From: Planctomycetaceae bacterium
Lineage (GTDB): Bacteria > Planctomycetota > Planctomycetia > Pirellulales > Thermoguttaceae
NCBI GenBank assembly: GCA_031288765.1
Contig: JAITQV010000432.1
Location: 1-8,090, forward strand
Direction of reading: 5' to 3'
Length of the DNA stretch: 8,090 bases
The notes beneath the pieces were generated by a model. The model was not told the origin of the DNA, ran no database searches, and saw only the letters and a program-made list of their open reading frames with translations. Numbering within the stretch: position 1 is the first letter of the stretch; each line of letters starts with the position of its first letter. Positions 1-6,554 of the stretch are shown one piece after another. Position numbers and translations under genes: made by a program.

Positions 1-2334
1 GCACAATATGTTATGATTGGCGGTGAACCAAAAGAAATTGATACAACAAAGTTTCCGTTGCTGAAAAATTCATCGTACAAAATTATGGGTGAACCGTTTT
101 ACGGACAACCATCGAAAGGAACCCAAGCCGGAGTTTATCCGATTATCCGATACACATTTGATATTTCCGATGAAACCGGAATTAATTATTTCAAAGGCGA
201 TTTGACATTACAAAACGAACTCGAAACACAAATCCGTTTGGCAACTTTTGATCCTAATCAACAGTTTACAGCGGATCAGATTGTTGTTTCAACATCGGAT
301 TTCAAAAAATTTGGAACAATTGAATTTATTGAAAAGTCAAGGGCGTTAGGCAAACTAGCGGCGGAAGCAGTCAAAACAGTTGATCCTATTTCACCTGAAC
401 ATTTAACGATCATACCGTCTGAAAACCACAATGCTTTGTTACGACAACAAGTTTCCGGTGAAATTAAGGAATCGCTCTCGAATGTCAAAGCGTACAAAAA
501 ACCGTTGGGATTTGTGAAACAGCCGGAACAAAAAATTCCGGTGGTTGGCGAATACGATGTTGTTGTGGTTGGCGGCGGAACAACCGGCGCACCGGCGGGA
601 ATTTCCGCAGCACGGCAAGGAGCAAAAACCTTGGTTCTCGAATATTTGCACGATCTTGGCGGAGTTGGAACTGCCGGAGCGATTTCAATTTATTATTGGG
701 GTAATCGTGTCGGTTTTTGCAAAGAAGTTGAAGACGGCAAAGCCGCATGGAATATCGAACAACGTACATTTTGGTGGCGGTCGAAACTTGCCGAAGCCGG
801 CGCTGATGTTTGGTACGGTGTTCGCGGAAGCGGAGTAGTTCTTGAAACGGTAAACGAAACGCCGGCAGTTAAAGGTGTTCTCGTTACAACGCCGCAAGGA
901 CCGAGAATTGTTTTGGCAAAAGTCGTGATTGACGCTACCGGACATGGCGGAATAGCAGAAATTGCCGGTGCGCCAATGAAATATGTTGACGATAAAGAAA
1001 TCGCAACACAAGGACACGGTTTGCCGCCGCGAAATCTTGGAGCGTCTTACACCAATACCGATTATATGTATGTTGACGAAACCGATATGGAAGATGTTAC
1101 ACACGTTTTTATTTACGGAAAAGAAAAATTTCCCAATGCGTTTGATTTCGGAAAAATTCTTGATACGCGGGAACGTCCGCAAATTATAGGAGATTTTACG
1201 TTTACGGTTCTCGATCAGGTCAATAAACGTACATATCCCGATACCATTGTCCGATCAAGGAGCAATTTTGATACGCATGGTTATACTTTGACGCCGTATC
1301 TGGAAATCGAACATCTTCATCATGACGGACATTTTTGTGACGTTCCGATGCGGAGTTGTTTGCCGCAAGGACTTGAAGGAATTTTCGTCGGCGGTCTTGC
1401 GACAAGTTGTCACCGTGATGCGATTCCGATTATCCGAATGCAGCCGGATTTGCAAAATCAAGGTTATGCTCTTGGCTGTCTTGCGGCAAAAGCGGCAAAA
1501 GACGATGTTCCGCTTCGGAAACTCGACATAAAACCGGTACAAAAACATCTTGTCGAAATCGGCAATTTGCCCGAATCCGTGTTGACGGATCAGGACAATT
1601 ACGACGATTCCATTTCCGCATTACCGGAAGACATCAAAACATTGCCGGACGGTTTTAAAGGTTCCGCAAATTTGCTTTGGCATCCGAATGAATCCATTCC
1701 GCTGTTGCAAAAAGCGTATCACGAATCCGCATCGCCGGAAAATAAATTAGCGTACGCAATGGTTCTTGCCGGAATGTATGATCCGACCGGAGCCGATGCG
1801 TTGCTGAGTGCGGTGAAATCCGCTGAAAATTGGGACAAAGGTTGGAATTTTCGCGGGATGGGACAGTTCAGTTGGGCGTCAAGTCCGCTAGACCGTTACA
1901 TTATGATGCTCGGACGGACAAAAGACCCGCGCGGCGCAACAATAATTTCGGAGTTGCTCAAAAAACTCAAAGCAGACGACGATTTTTCACATCATCGGGC
2001 TTGTTATCTGGCGTTGGAATGGATTGGCGATAAATCGGTTGCGCCGGTGATTGCGGAACATTTGAAAAAACCGGGTGTTGCCGGTTATGTTCACCGTGAT
2101 CTTGATACGGCACGAAAATGGGATCAGGCGGATCCGCGCGGCGGTGTTGCGGAAAAAAGCCGTCGTGATTCGTTGATTGAAATCGGTTTTGCCCGTGCTT
2201 TGTATCGTCTTGGCGATGTTGATGGTCTTGGTCGGAAAATTTTAGAAGATTATTCAAAAGACTTACGCGGTTATTTCAGCCGCCACGCCAATGAAATACT
2301 GAAACACGATACCACCGACCGGAACCAAAAATGA
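1..2334 (+). CDS. FAD-dependent oxidoreductase with C-terminal helical-repeat tail (5' end outside window)
   Basis: This is the C-terminal 777 codons of a large flavoprotein. The frame is open from base 1 (A-Q-Y-V before the first Met at 13), so that Met is probably internal and the true start lies upstream. Counting from it, residues 1-175 are a beta-rich region I do not recognise. A Rossmann FAD-binding motif follows at about 183-203 (VVVVGGGTTG, the GxGxxG form), with acidic E210 closing the second strand and a DLGG segment after it. The second nucleotide motif VVIDATGHG is at about 305-313, and the flavin-closing segment LEGIFVGG...GYALGCLAA is at about 454-491. This order fits the FAD_oxidored family. 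Residues about 555-765 are helical and HEAT-like. It ends in TGA and converges with the ATPase gene. Substrate is unknown; related proteins in PVC bacteria are mostly uncharacterised and often lie near carbohydrate-degradation genes. Confidence 0.85.
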   Translation, partial: AQYVMIGGEPKEIDTTKFPLLKNSSYKIMGEPFYGQPSKGTQAGVYPIIRYTFDISDETGINYFKGDLTLQNELETQIRLATFDPNQQFTADQIVVSTSDFKKFGTIEFIEKSRALGKLAAEAVKTVDPISPEHLTIIPSENHNALLRQQVSGEIKESLSNVKAYKKPLGFVKQPEQKIPVVGEYDVVVVGGGTTGAPAGISAARQGAKTLVLEYLHDLGGVGTAGAISIYYWGNRVGFCKEVEDGKAAWNIEQRTFWWRSKLAEAGADVWYGVRGSGVVLETVNETPAVKGVLVTTPQGPRIVLAKVVIDATGHGGIAEIAGAPMKYVDDKEIATQGHGLPPRNLGASYTNTDYMYVDETDMEDVTHVFIYGKEKFPNAFDFGKILDTRERPQIIGDFTFTVLDQVNKRTYPDTIVRSRSNFDTHGYTLTPYLEIEHLHHDGHFCDVPMRSCLPQGLEGIFVGGLATSCHRDAIPIIRMQPDLQNQGYALGCLAAKAAKDDVPLRKLDIKPVQKHLVEIGNLPESVLTDQDNYDDSISALPEDIKTLPDGFKGSANLLWHPNESIPLLQKAYHESASPENKLAYAMVLAGMYDPTGADALLSAVKSAENWDKGWNFRGMGQFSWASSPLDRYIMMLGRTKDPRGATIISELLKKLKADDDFSHHRACYLALEWIGDKSVAPVIAEHLKKPGVAGYVHRDLDTARKWDQADPRGGVAEKSRRDSLIEIGFARALYRLGDVDGLGRKILEDYSKDLRGYFSRHANEILKHDTTDRNQK

Positions 2335-2337
2335 AAT

Positions 2338-2362
2338 AAAAAAAGAGGAAAGATTGTTCTTT
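2338..2362 (-). terminator. Weak candidate terminator for the minus-strand operon
   Basis: On the minus strand a 5-bp stem, AAAGA/TCTTT with a 4-nt loop (2362-2349), is followed after four bases by a run of seven T (2344-2338). The stem has one G-C pair, so it is weak, but the T-run is in the right place downstream of the ATPase gene. The rest of the convergent gap 2335-2459 is AT-rich and has no better hairpin for either strand. Confidence 0.2.
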
Positions 2363-2459
2363 ATTACGTTAAAAAAGTTACGGTTAAAAGATTAGCAAAC
2401 CCTATTTGTAATTATTCAGTATTAATAATGAAAACAAATGACTGAACAGATACTAATTT

Positions 2460-4043
2460 TCAACATCCCAATACCGTAACTTCAACGCCGTCAAGCCATT
2501 GAATACGCTCATCCCAAGTTAATTGTGAAGATTCGGGACGACGGTCAAATATAATTAAATAACAATTTACAGGTTTGCCGTTTTTGGAACACAACGGAGG
2601 AGAAAAACTATCACGATAATTCAAAACCTGACGAATTCCGCTCTCTTTCAACTTCTCAAACGTTTGCCCTTTGCGCAACAATTTAATCTCAATAATATCC
2701 CATTTACCGTTATACTCAATTGCCAAATCCATTCGCCCGCGACCAGCAGCGTATTCGCGTTCAATCCGCCCGTAACCATTGGTAACTCGTTGCAAAAATG
2801 CCATCAATAATAAATGCGGAAACGCTTCACTATAATCTGCCGTTTGCTCCCAAGTTTCAGAATTTGTCCGCCAAAAATCCTGAAATTCACGTAACAATCC
2901 GTCCATGTCCAACGTACCGTCATCCGCTTGCCAACGCCAATCCGGTTTGGGAATTGCTAACTGAGTGCTGTAAGTCATCTGACGGGCTATCACTTCGCGA
3001 TAAATCGGATTGGCAACTTGAGGTGTCCCGTCTTCAATAGATACAAGACCAAGATCAATACAAATACGAAACGGTTCGCCTTTTGCCAACAACGGATTCG
3101 GCTCTCCGCTAATTATTGATTCCAACACAAACCGTATCTGCGGATCGTCCAAACGTACCGCTAATGCATCAAGATGTGTTTCGCGTGCGTCGATCATTTG
3201 TTCCCGTGCCTGATATATATGTTCTATTGTAACAGTTTCAGTGTTTTCTTCGTCCAGTACCCGAAAAGTTGCTCGCCCGAATAACGAATTAACAATCCAA
3301 GGTTGACCTTTTGATTGGTCATACACATAATCCAACGCTTCTTGTGTAATTTGTTGTCCGGTCTCTTCGGTTCGTTGAGCAAACAAACGTACAATATCCT
3401 TTTTTTGAAAATTGGATAACACGGCAGAATCGGATTTGATATTAAAAGGCGACCCCGGATTGACAGGTTTACCGTCTTTCGCCGCCGTGATGTAATCCTT
3501 CAAATCACGCATACCGACAAGCACAATTGATACGGGAAATGTTCCAACCCCGCGAGACGCAAAACCGCCGCGTAATTGACGCAAAAAACTGATCAAAGTT
3601 TTACCTTCCAACACGTCCACTTCGTCAAAAAGAACAACCAAAGGTTTAGGGGAAACGAGTTTCGCCCAATTATTCAATATATCTCCCAACATACTCAGCG
3701 GATCAATATCATTAGATTCAGGAACAAGAAGACCCGACCATGAAGTGTAGTCCCTGACAGCCGTACAAATAGCCGGTATTGCCCGCTCCGCTTCCTGAAC
3801 TCCCTGACACCGCTCAACACTCACATAACAAGCAATTGCCTCATCACCGGCGTTGATCTCGCGCATCCAACTCTTCAAGAATGTTGTTTTACCGGTTTGG
3901 CGCGGCGCATGAAGTATCCAATACAATTTATCTTTAATATAACGGTGTAATTGCGCACCCACCAACCGTTCCGCAGGCGGAAGCATGTAGTGCATTTCAG
4001 GATCACAAGGTCCTGTTGTGTTAAAATAACGGCGTTGTGTCAT
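2460..4043 (-). CDS. AAA-like ATPase with C-terminal PD-(D/E)XK nuclease-like domain
   Basis: This 527-residue protein starts with the segment FNTTGPCDPEMHYMLPP (7-23), typical of the AAA-like ATPases often annotated AAA_35 or just ATP-binding protein. Walker A is PRQTGKTT (47-54, K52), Walker B is PLVVLFDEVD (134-143, D140/E141), and a sensor-1-like strand LVGMRDLKDY is at 175-184. A helical middle region (about 210-370) resembles the lid and winged-helix part of STAND-like NTPases. The C-terminal domain carries GRGRMDL (435-441), then IIEIK (450-454), giving D440, E452 and K454, the spacing of a PD-(D/E)XK core as in DUF1703-type tails. The family is widespread and its role is unproven; a DNA-acting or defence function is only inference. 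It is the last of three minus-strand genes, 60 bases after the RmlC-like gene, and ends in TGA. No strong Shine-Dalgarno site precedes the ATG. Confidence 0.85.
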   Translation of the reverse strand: MTQRRYFNTTGPCDPEMHYMLPPAERLVGAQLHRYIKDKLYWILHAPRQTGKTTFLKSWMREINAGDEAIACYVSVERCQGVQEAERAIPAICTAVRDYTSWSGLLVPESNDIDPLSMLGDILNNWAKLVSPKPLVVLFDEVDVLEGKTLISFLRQLRGGFASRGVGTFPVSIVLVGMRDLKDYITAAKDGKPVNPGSPFNIKSDSAVLSNFQKKDIVRLFAQRTEETGQQITQEALDYVYDQSKGQPWIVNSLFGRATFRVLDEENTETVTIEHIYQAREQMIDARETHLDALAVRLDDPQIRFVLESIISGEPNPLLAKGEPFRICIDLGLVSIEDGTPQVANPIYREVIARQMTYSTQLAIPKPDWRWQADDGTLDMDGLLREFQDFWRTNSETWEQTADYSEAFPHLLLMAFLQRVTNGYGRIEREYAAGRGRMDLAIEYNGKWDIIEIKLLRKGQTFEKLKESGIRQVLNYRDSFSPPLCSKNGKPVNCYLIIFDRRPESSQLTWDERIQWLDGVEVTVLGC

Positions 4044-4082
4044 GATCTGTTTATTGAAATAAATTTGAGACGAAAAATAAAC

Positions 4083-4088
4083 ATTATA
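4083..4088 (-). promoter_or_regulatory. Possible internal -10 element for the ATPase gene
   Basis: A perfect TATAAT lies on the minus strand in the 60-base gap before the ATPase ATG, 39 bases from it. That is almost the distance of the rmlA -10 from its own ATG. No good -35 is found at 16-18 bases; TTGATG (4114-4109) sits 20 bases upstream, inside the end of the RmlC-like gene. In such AT-rich sequence a chance hexamer is likely. If real, it would let the ATPase be expressed separately from the sugar genes. Confidence 0.3.
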
Positions 4089-4103
4089 TTTGAAATGAAA
4101 AAA

Positions 4104-4589
4104 CTATTCATCAAGGACGAACGGCGAATTGGGGATATTTTCATGACGGATTTCATCGACATTTTCTTTTTTTCCTTTTCCGGCGTAGAGTTGGTTTGGG
4201 GCGTTCAACACCAAAGCGGGAACTTCCGACACACACCGGTAAGCATGGACAACACCCGGCGGAACAATCACAGCGGCAGGATTGGAAATTCCAACCGGAA
4301 TAACCATTTTGCAACAATAAGTTGGAGAATCCGGGCGGTAATCCCAAAGATACAGTTTCAAATCGCCGGGACCGAAAAACGCAAAAAAATCTGTTTGATG
4401 GGTATGTTCGTGCGGTCCTCGTGTTACGTTGGGCTGGGTTTCACTAATGTAACACATTGCCGGAAACAGCTCCGGTGCAAGCTCATCGCCCCGAAATATC
4501 TCACTCAACCAGCCGCGTGAATCAGCCCGTTTATTTAACGGACGAATTTCAACATCGTGAATTATTCCTTCACTCCACACTATTGACAT
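4104..4589 (-). CDS. RmlC-like cupin (dTDP-4-dehydrorhamnose 3,5-epimerase family protein)
   Basis: This is a 161-residue cupin of the RmlC/RfbC superfamily, shorter than the usual 180-190 residues. Family signatures are DSRGWLSEIF (24-33), TRGPHEHTHQTDFF (56-69, aligning with the RGxHxQ motif; H60 is the likely general base), RPDSPTY (85-91) and VPPGVVHAY (109-117). The canonical YK...Y stretch holding the catalytic Tyr is replaced by LVLNAPNQLY (126-135), and the usual C-terminal Asp motif is not clear. It therefore looks like a divergent subfamily, and true 3,5-epimerase activity is uncertain; another sugar isomerase or epimerase, or a non-catalytic role, is possible. I chose the ATG at 4589 because GAAAGGA lies 7 bases before it; a TTG at 4595 would be almost on top of that site. 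It lies 45 bases after rmlA, probably co-transcribed, and ends in TAG. Confidence 0.8.
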   Translation of the reverse strand: MSIVWSEGIIHDVEIRPLNKRADSRGWLSEIFRGDELAPELFPAMCYISETQPNVTRGPHEHTHQTDFFAFFGPGDLKLYLWDYRPDSPTYCCKMVIPVGISNPAAVIVPPGVVHAYRCVSEVPALVLNAPNQLYAGKGKKENVDEIRHENIPNSPFVLDE

Positions 4590-4596
4590 TGTCAAA

Positions 4597-4603
4597 TCCT
4601 TTC
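4597..4603 (-). promoter_or_regulatory. Ribosome binding site fixing the RmlC-like start
   Basis: GAAAGGA on the minus strand ends 7 bases before the ATG at 4589-4587. It decides between this ATG and the in-frame TTG at 4595-4593, which would be only one base from the site. Confidence 0.6.
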
Positions 4604-4634
4604 TATTTTTGATTCGGAAAACTTGGAAAACCCG

Positions 4635-5513
4635 TTAATTTTGTTCACGAGCCAACCGCAACAAATATTGTCCGTATTCGTTGTTCATTGTTTGGGCGAT
4701 TTTTTCTACTTGGTCGGCATTGATGAAACCTTCCCGTAACGCCACTTCTTCCGGCGATGCAATCATAAGCCCCTGCCGTTCCTGAAGAGTTTGTACGAAA
4801 ACAGCCGCTTGGAGTAATGATTCGGGAGTTCCTGTATCAAGCCAGGCGAACCCGCGTCCGAAAAATTCGACATGGAGTTCATTTTGTTCGAGATAAATCC
4901 GGTTCAAATCCGTGATTTCGAGTTCGCCGCGTGCCGACGGTTTCAACGACGCCGCAAAATCAAGAACCCGATTGTCATAAAAATAAAGTCCGGTTACCGC
5001 CAACTGTGATTTTGGAATTTTGGGTTTTTCTTCGATAGAGATTGCTTTACCGGATGCGTCCGTTTCAACGATGCCGAACCGTTGCGGGTCACGGACTTGA
5101 TAGGCGAAAATCGAAGCGCCGTGTTTTTGGTTTCCGGCGTGTTGGAGGAGTTTACGAAAACTGCGTCCGTAGAAAATATTGTCGCCAAGAACCAATACCA
5201 CATGAGCATTCCCGACAAATTCCCGTCCAATAATAAACGCTTGCGCCAATCCTTCGGGTTTTGGTTGTTCGGCGAACTCAAAACGGATACCCCATTGCGA
5301 ACCGTCACGAAGAAGATGCCGAAAATGCGGTAAATCCTGCGGTGTCGAAATAATCAGTATTTCCCGGATTCCGGCGAGCATCAACACGGAAAGCGGATAA
5401 TAAATCATTGGTTTATCGAAAACCGGTAAAAGTTGTTTGCTAACCCCAAGCGTAATCGGATGAAGCCGCGAACCGGCACCGCCGGCAAGAATAATTCCTT
5501 TAAGTTGTATCAT
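4635..5513 (-). CDS. rmlA: Glucose-1-phosphate thymidylyltransferase
   Basis: This cytoplasmic enzyme (RmlA/RfbA) joins dTTP and glucose-1-phosphate to give dTDP-glucose and pyrophosphate, the entry step to dTDP-L-rhamnose and other dTDP-deoxysugars. At 292 residues it has normal family length. The nucleotidyltransferase signature GGAGSRLHPIT (11-21) is followed by SKQLLPV (25-31) and KPMIYYPLS (34-42). Further family motifs are QPKPEGLAQAF (83-93), GDNIFYG (110-116) with its metal-binding Asp, RFGIVE (145-150), EEKP (161-164), TGLYFYD (174-180), GELEITDLN (196-204) and WLDTGT (224-229). The start is a clear ATG just before the N-terminal strand, though no strong Shine-Dalgarno site precedes it. 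It is the first gene of the minus-strand run, with its own promoter candidate. The rmlB and rmlD genes are absent here, so the final sugar cannot be named. rfbA is a synonym. Confidence 0.96.
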   Translation of the reverse strand: MIQLKGIILAGGAGSRLHPITLGVSKQLLPVFDKPMIYYPLSVLMLAGIREILIISTPQDLPHFRHLLRDGSQWGIRFEFAEQPKPEGLAQAFIIGREFVGNAHVVLVLGDNIFYGRSFRKLLQHAGNQKHGASIFAYQVRDPQRFGIVETDASGKAISIEEKPKIPKSQLAVTGLYFYDNRVLDFAASLKPSARGELEITDLNRIYLEQNELHVEFFGRGFAWLDTGTPESLLQAAVFVQTLQERQGLMIASPEEVALREGFINADQVEKIAQTMNNEYGQYLLRLAREQN

Positions 5514-5554
5514 TTGAGTTATGTCGTAATGTTGATTAACCGCCCAATGACATT

Positions 5555-5582
5555 ATTATAAGGTAAGCTCCGAATGATTCAA
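5555..5582 (-). promoter_or_regulatory. Sigma70-like promoter for rmlA and the downstream genes
   Basis: On the minus strand, TTGAAT (5582-5577, four of six consensus bases) is followed after 16 bases by a perfect TATAAT (5560-5555). Transcription would begin near 5548, giving a leader of about 35 bases before the rmlA ATG. The position directly upstream of the first gene of the run is what an operon promoter should show. Confidence 0.6.
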
Positions 5583-5764
5583 GAGTTTTGAGGTTTGACT
5601 TTTTCGGGCAATTAACCTGATTGTTTTCCATTTTGGGCTTGTTTTGGGTGATATTTCAACAGAATAAATTTTGACCGTATAAGAATTTTGGCAAAAAACC
5701 TCATTCTCAACCTAATTTTTCTTATGAAACAACCTCAGTAACAAATGGGGCTTTGGTAAGAACA

Positions 5765-5779
5765 CGGGCGTCTCGCCCG
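5765..5779. repeat. REP-like palindrome
   Basis: CGGGCG, a TCT loop and CGCCCG form a perfect 6-bp G+C stem inside an AT-rich gap. The core closely resembles the short dispersed palindromes seen between genes in cyanobacteria and some other repeat-rich bacteria. No T-run follows on either strand, so it is not a simple terminator. A single copy in the window cannot prove that it is dispersed. Confidence 0.45.
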
Positions 5780-5853
5780 CCATAACAAAATAATGTTAAA
5801 TAAAAACCGCTTGGGAGCATTTGCGAGTAAATCTTGCCGGAAAATCAGCAAAG

Positions 5854-5901
5854 CGTTCAGGGGAACGACCGGTTTCTGAGCGTCGTTCGGGAAAAAACCG
5901 G
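5854..5901. other. Cluster of overlapping inverted repeats (alternative stems or pseudoknot)
   Basis: Three stems compete here. CGTTC (5854-5858) pairs with GAACG (5863-5867). GAACGAC (5863-5869) pairs with GTCGTTC (5882-5888). CCGGTTT (5869-5875) pairs with AAACCGG (5895-5901). The second and third cross each other, as in an H-type pseudoknot, while the first and second exclude each other. This may be a small structured RNA or DNA element, or chance. I recognise no RNA family. Confidence 0.3.
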
Positions 5902-5967
5902 AATATTTGACCAAATTGTTTTATTTCGCAGCAGTTTTTGGCGAATTTGTATCTTTTTTGAACATTC

Positions 5968-6008
5968 GGAGGGGAAAAATGCAGAAATTGGTATTTACCA
6001 ATGAGTAA
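5968..6008 (+). promoter_or_regulatory. Strong Shine-Dalgarno site and 9-codon ORF leading into the array
   Basis: GGAGGGG (5968-5974) precedes an ATG at 5979 by a near-ideal distance and opens a 9-codon ORF, MQKLVFTNE, stopping at TAA 6006-6008. The last seven codons of this ORF, counting the stop, are the first array unit. The stop overlaps a second ATG (6001-6003) in the sequence ATGAGTAA, a classic arrangement for coupled translation. The second frame then runs to 6285 as 94 residues of a Trp-rich heptapeptide, W-(Y/Q)-L-P-I-(G/S)-(H/R). No promoter is evident upstream on the plus strand. The ribosome site looks real by sequence, but the peptides may be by-products of the repeat. Confidence 0.3.
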
Positions 6009-6554
6009 TTGGCAATTACCAATTAGTCGTTGGTATTTACCAATTGGTCATTGGCAATTACCAATTTGCCGTTGGCAATTACTAATTAGTCATTGGTATT
6101 TACCAATTGATCGTTGGCAATTACCAATTAGCCGTTGGTATTTACCAATTGGTCATTGGCAATTACCAATTAGCCGTTGGTATTTACCAATTGGTCATTG
6201 GTATTTACCAATTGGTCGTTGGCAATTACCAATTAGCCGTTGGTATTTACCAATTGGTCATTGGTATTTACCAATTAGTCATTGATATTTACCAATTAGT
6301 CATTGATATTTACCAATTGGTTATTGTAATTTGCCAATCGGTTATTGAAATTTGCCAATCGGTTATTGAAATTTGCCAATCGGTCATTGAAATTTGCCAA
6401 TCGGTCATTGAAATTTGCCAATCGGTCATTGGATTTTGCCAATCGATCATTGGATTTTGCCAATCGACGATTGAAATTTGCCAATCAGTCATTGAAATTT
6501 GCCAATCAGTGATTGGATTTTTCCAATCGGTGATTGAAATTTGCCGATTGGCGG
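5988..6554. repeat. Tandem array, 27 units of 21 bases, with 7-base sub-period
   Basis: Twenty-seven consecutive units of exactly 21 bases run without a single insertion or deletion. Units 1-16 (5988-6323) have a first heptamer TTGGCAA or TTGGTAT, a second TTACCAA, and a third such as TTAGCCG or TTGGTCA. Units 17-27 (6324-6554) use TTGAAAT, then TTGCCAA, then TCGGTCA-type heptamers. Each unit is thus three related heptamers. Units 7-8, 9-10 and 12-13 are identical 42-base dimers. Many units contain the perfect palindrome ACCAATTGGT and the hairpin TTGGT/ACCAA. Because 21 is a multiple of three, stop-free frames persist on both strands, for example 6001-6285 and 6107-6586 on plus. This resembles the short tandemly repeated heptamers of cyanobacteria. 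There are no spacers, so it is not CRISPR. Confidence 0.95.

Larger units (their letters stand above)
5583..5987. other. Intergenic region without a recognisable gene
   Basis: About 400 bases between the rmlA promoter and the tandem array hold no credible protein-coding gene on either strand. The contents are AT-rich sequence (5583-5760), a small G+C palindrome (5765-5779), a cluster of competing inverted repeats (5854-5901), and a Shine-Dalgarno site with a short ORF running into the array. I see no tRNA-like or known riboswitch-like pattern. Confidence 0.6.

Noticed and set aside
2404..2446. Crossing stems ATTTGT/ACAAAT and TTCAGT/ACTGAA in the convergent gap, as terminator or pseudoknot
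   Set aside because: Both stems are short, AT-rich and widely spaced; chance pairing is likely in this composition.
3951..4520. Plus-strand ORF of 189 codons opposite the RmlC-like gene
   Set aside because: It is antisense to two well-supported genes, and its protein has no recognisable motif.
4593..4595. TTG start for the RmlC-like gene
   Set aside because: The GAAAGGA site would be one base away; the ATG at 4589 has proper spacing.
6296..6492. Minus-strand repetitive ORFs (Asn/Arg/Leu-rich and Asp-Trp-Gln-rich)
   Set aside because: They arise because a stop-free 21-base unit stays open in several frames; there is no ribosome site or supporting context.
5988..6554. CRISPR array
   Set aside because: Units are directly adjacent with no unique spacers, the period is 21 bases, and no cas gene is present.
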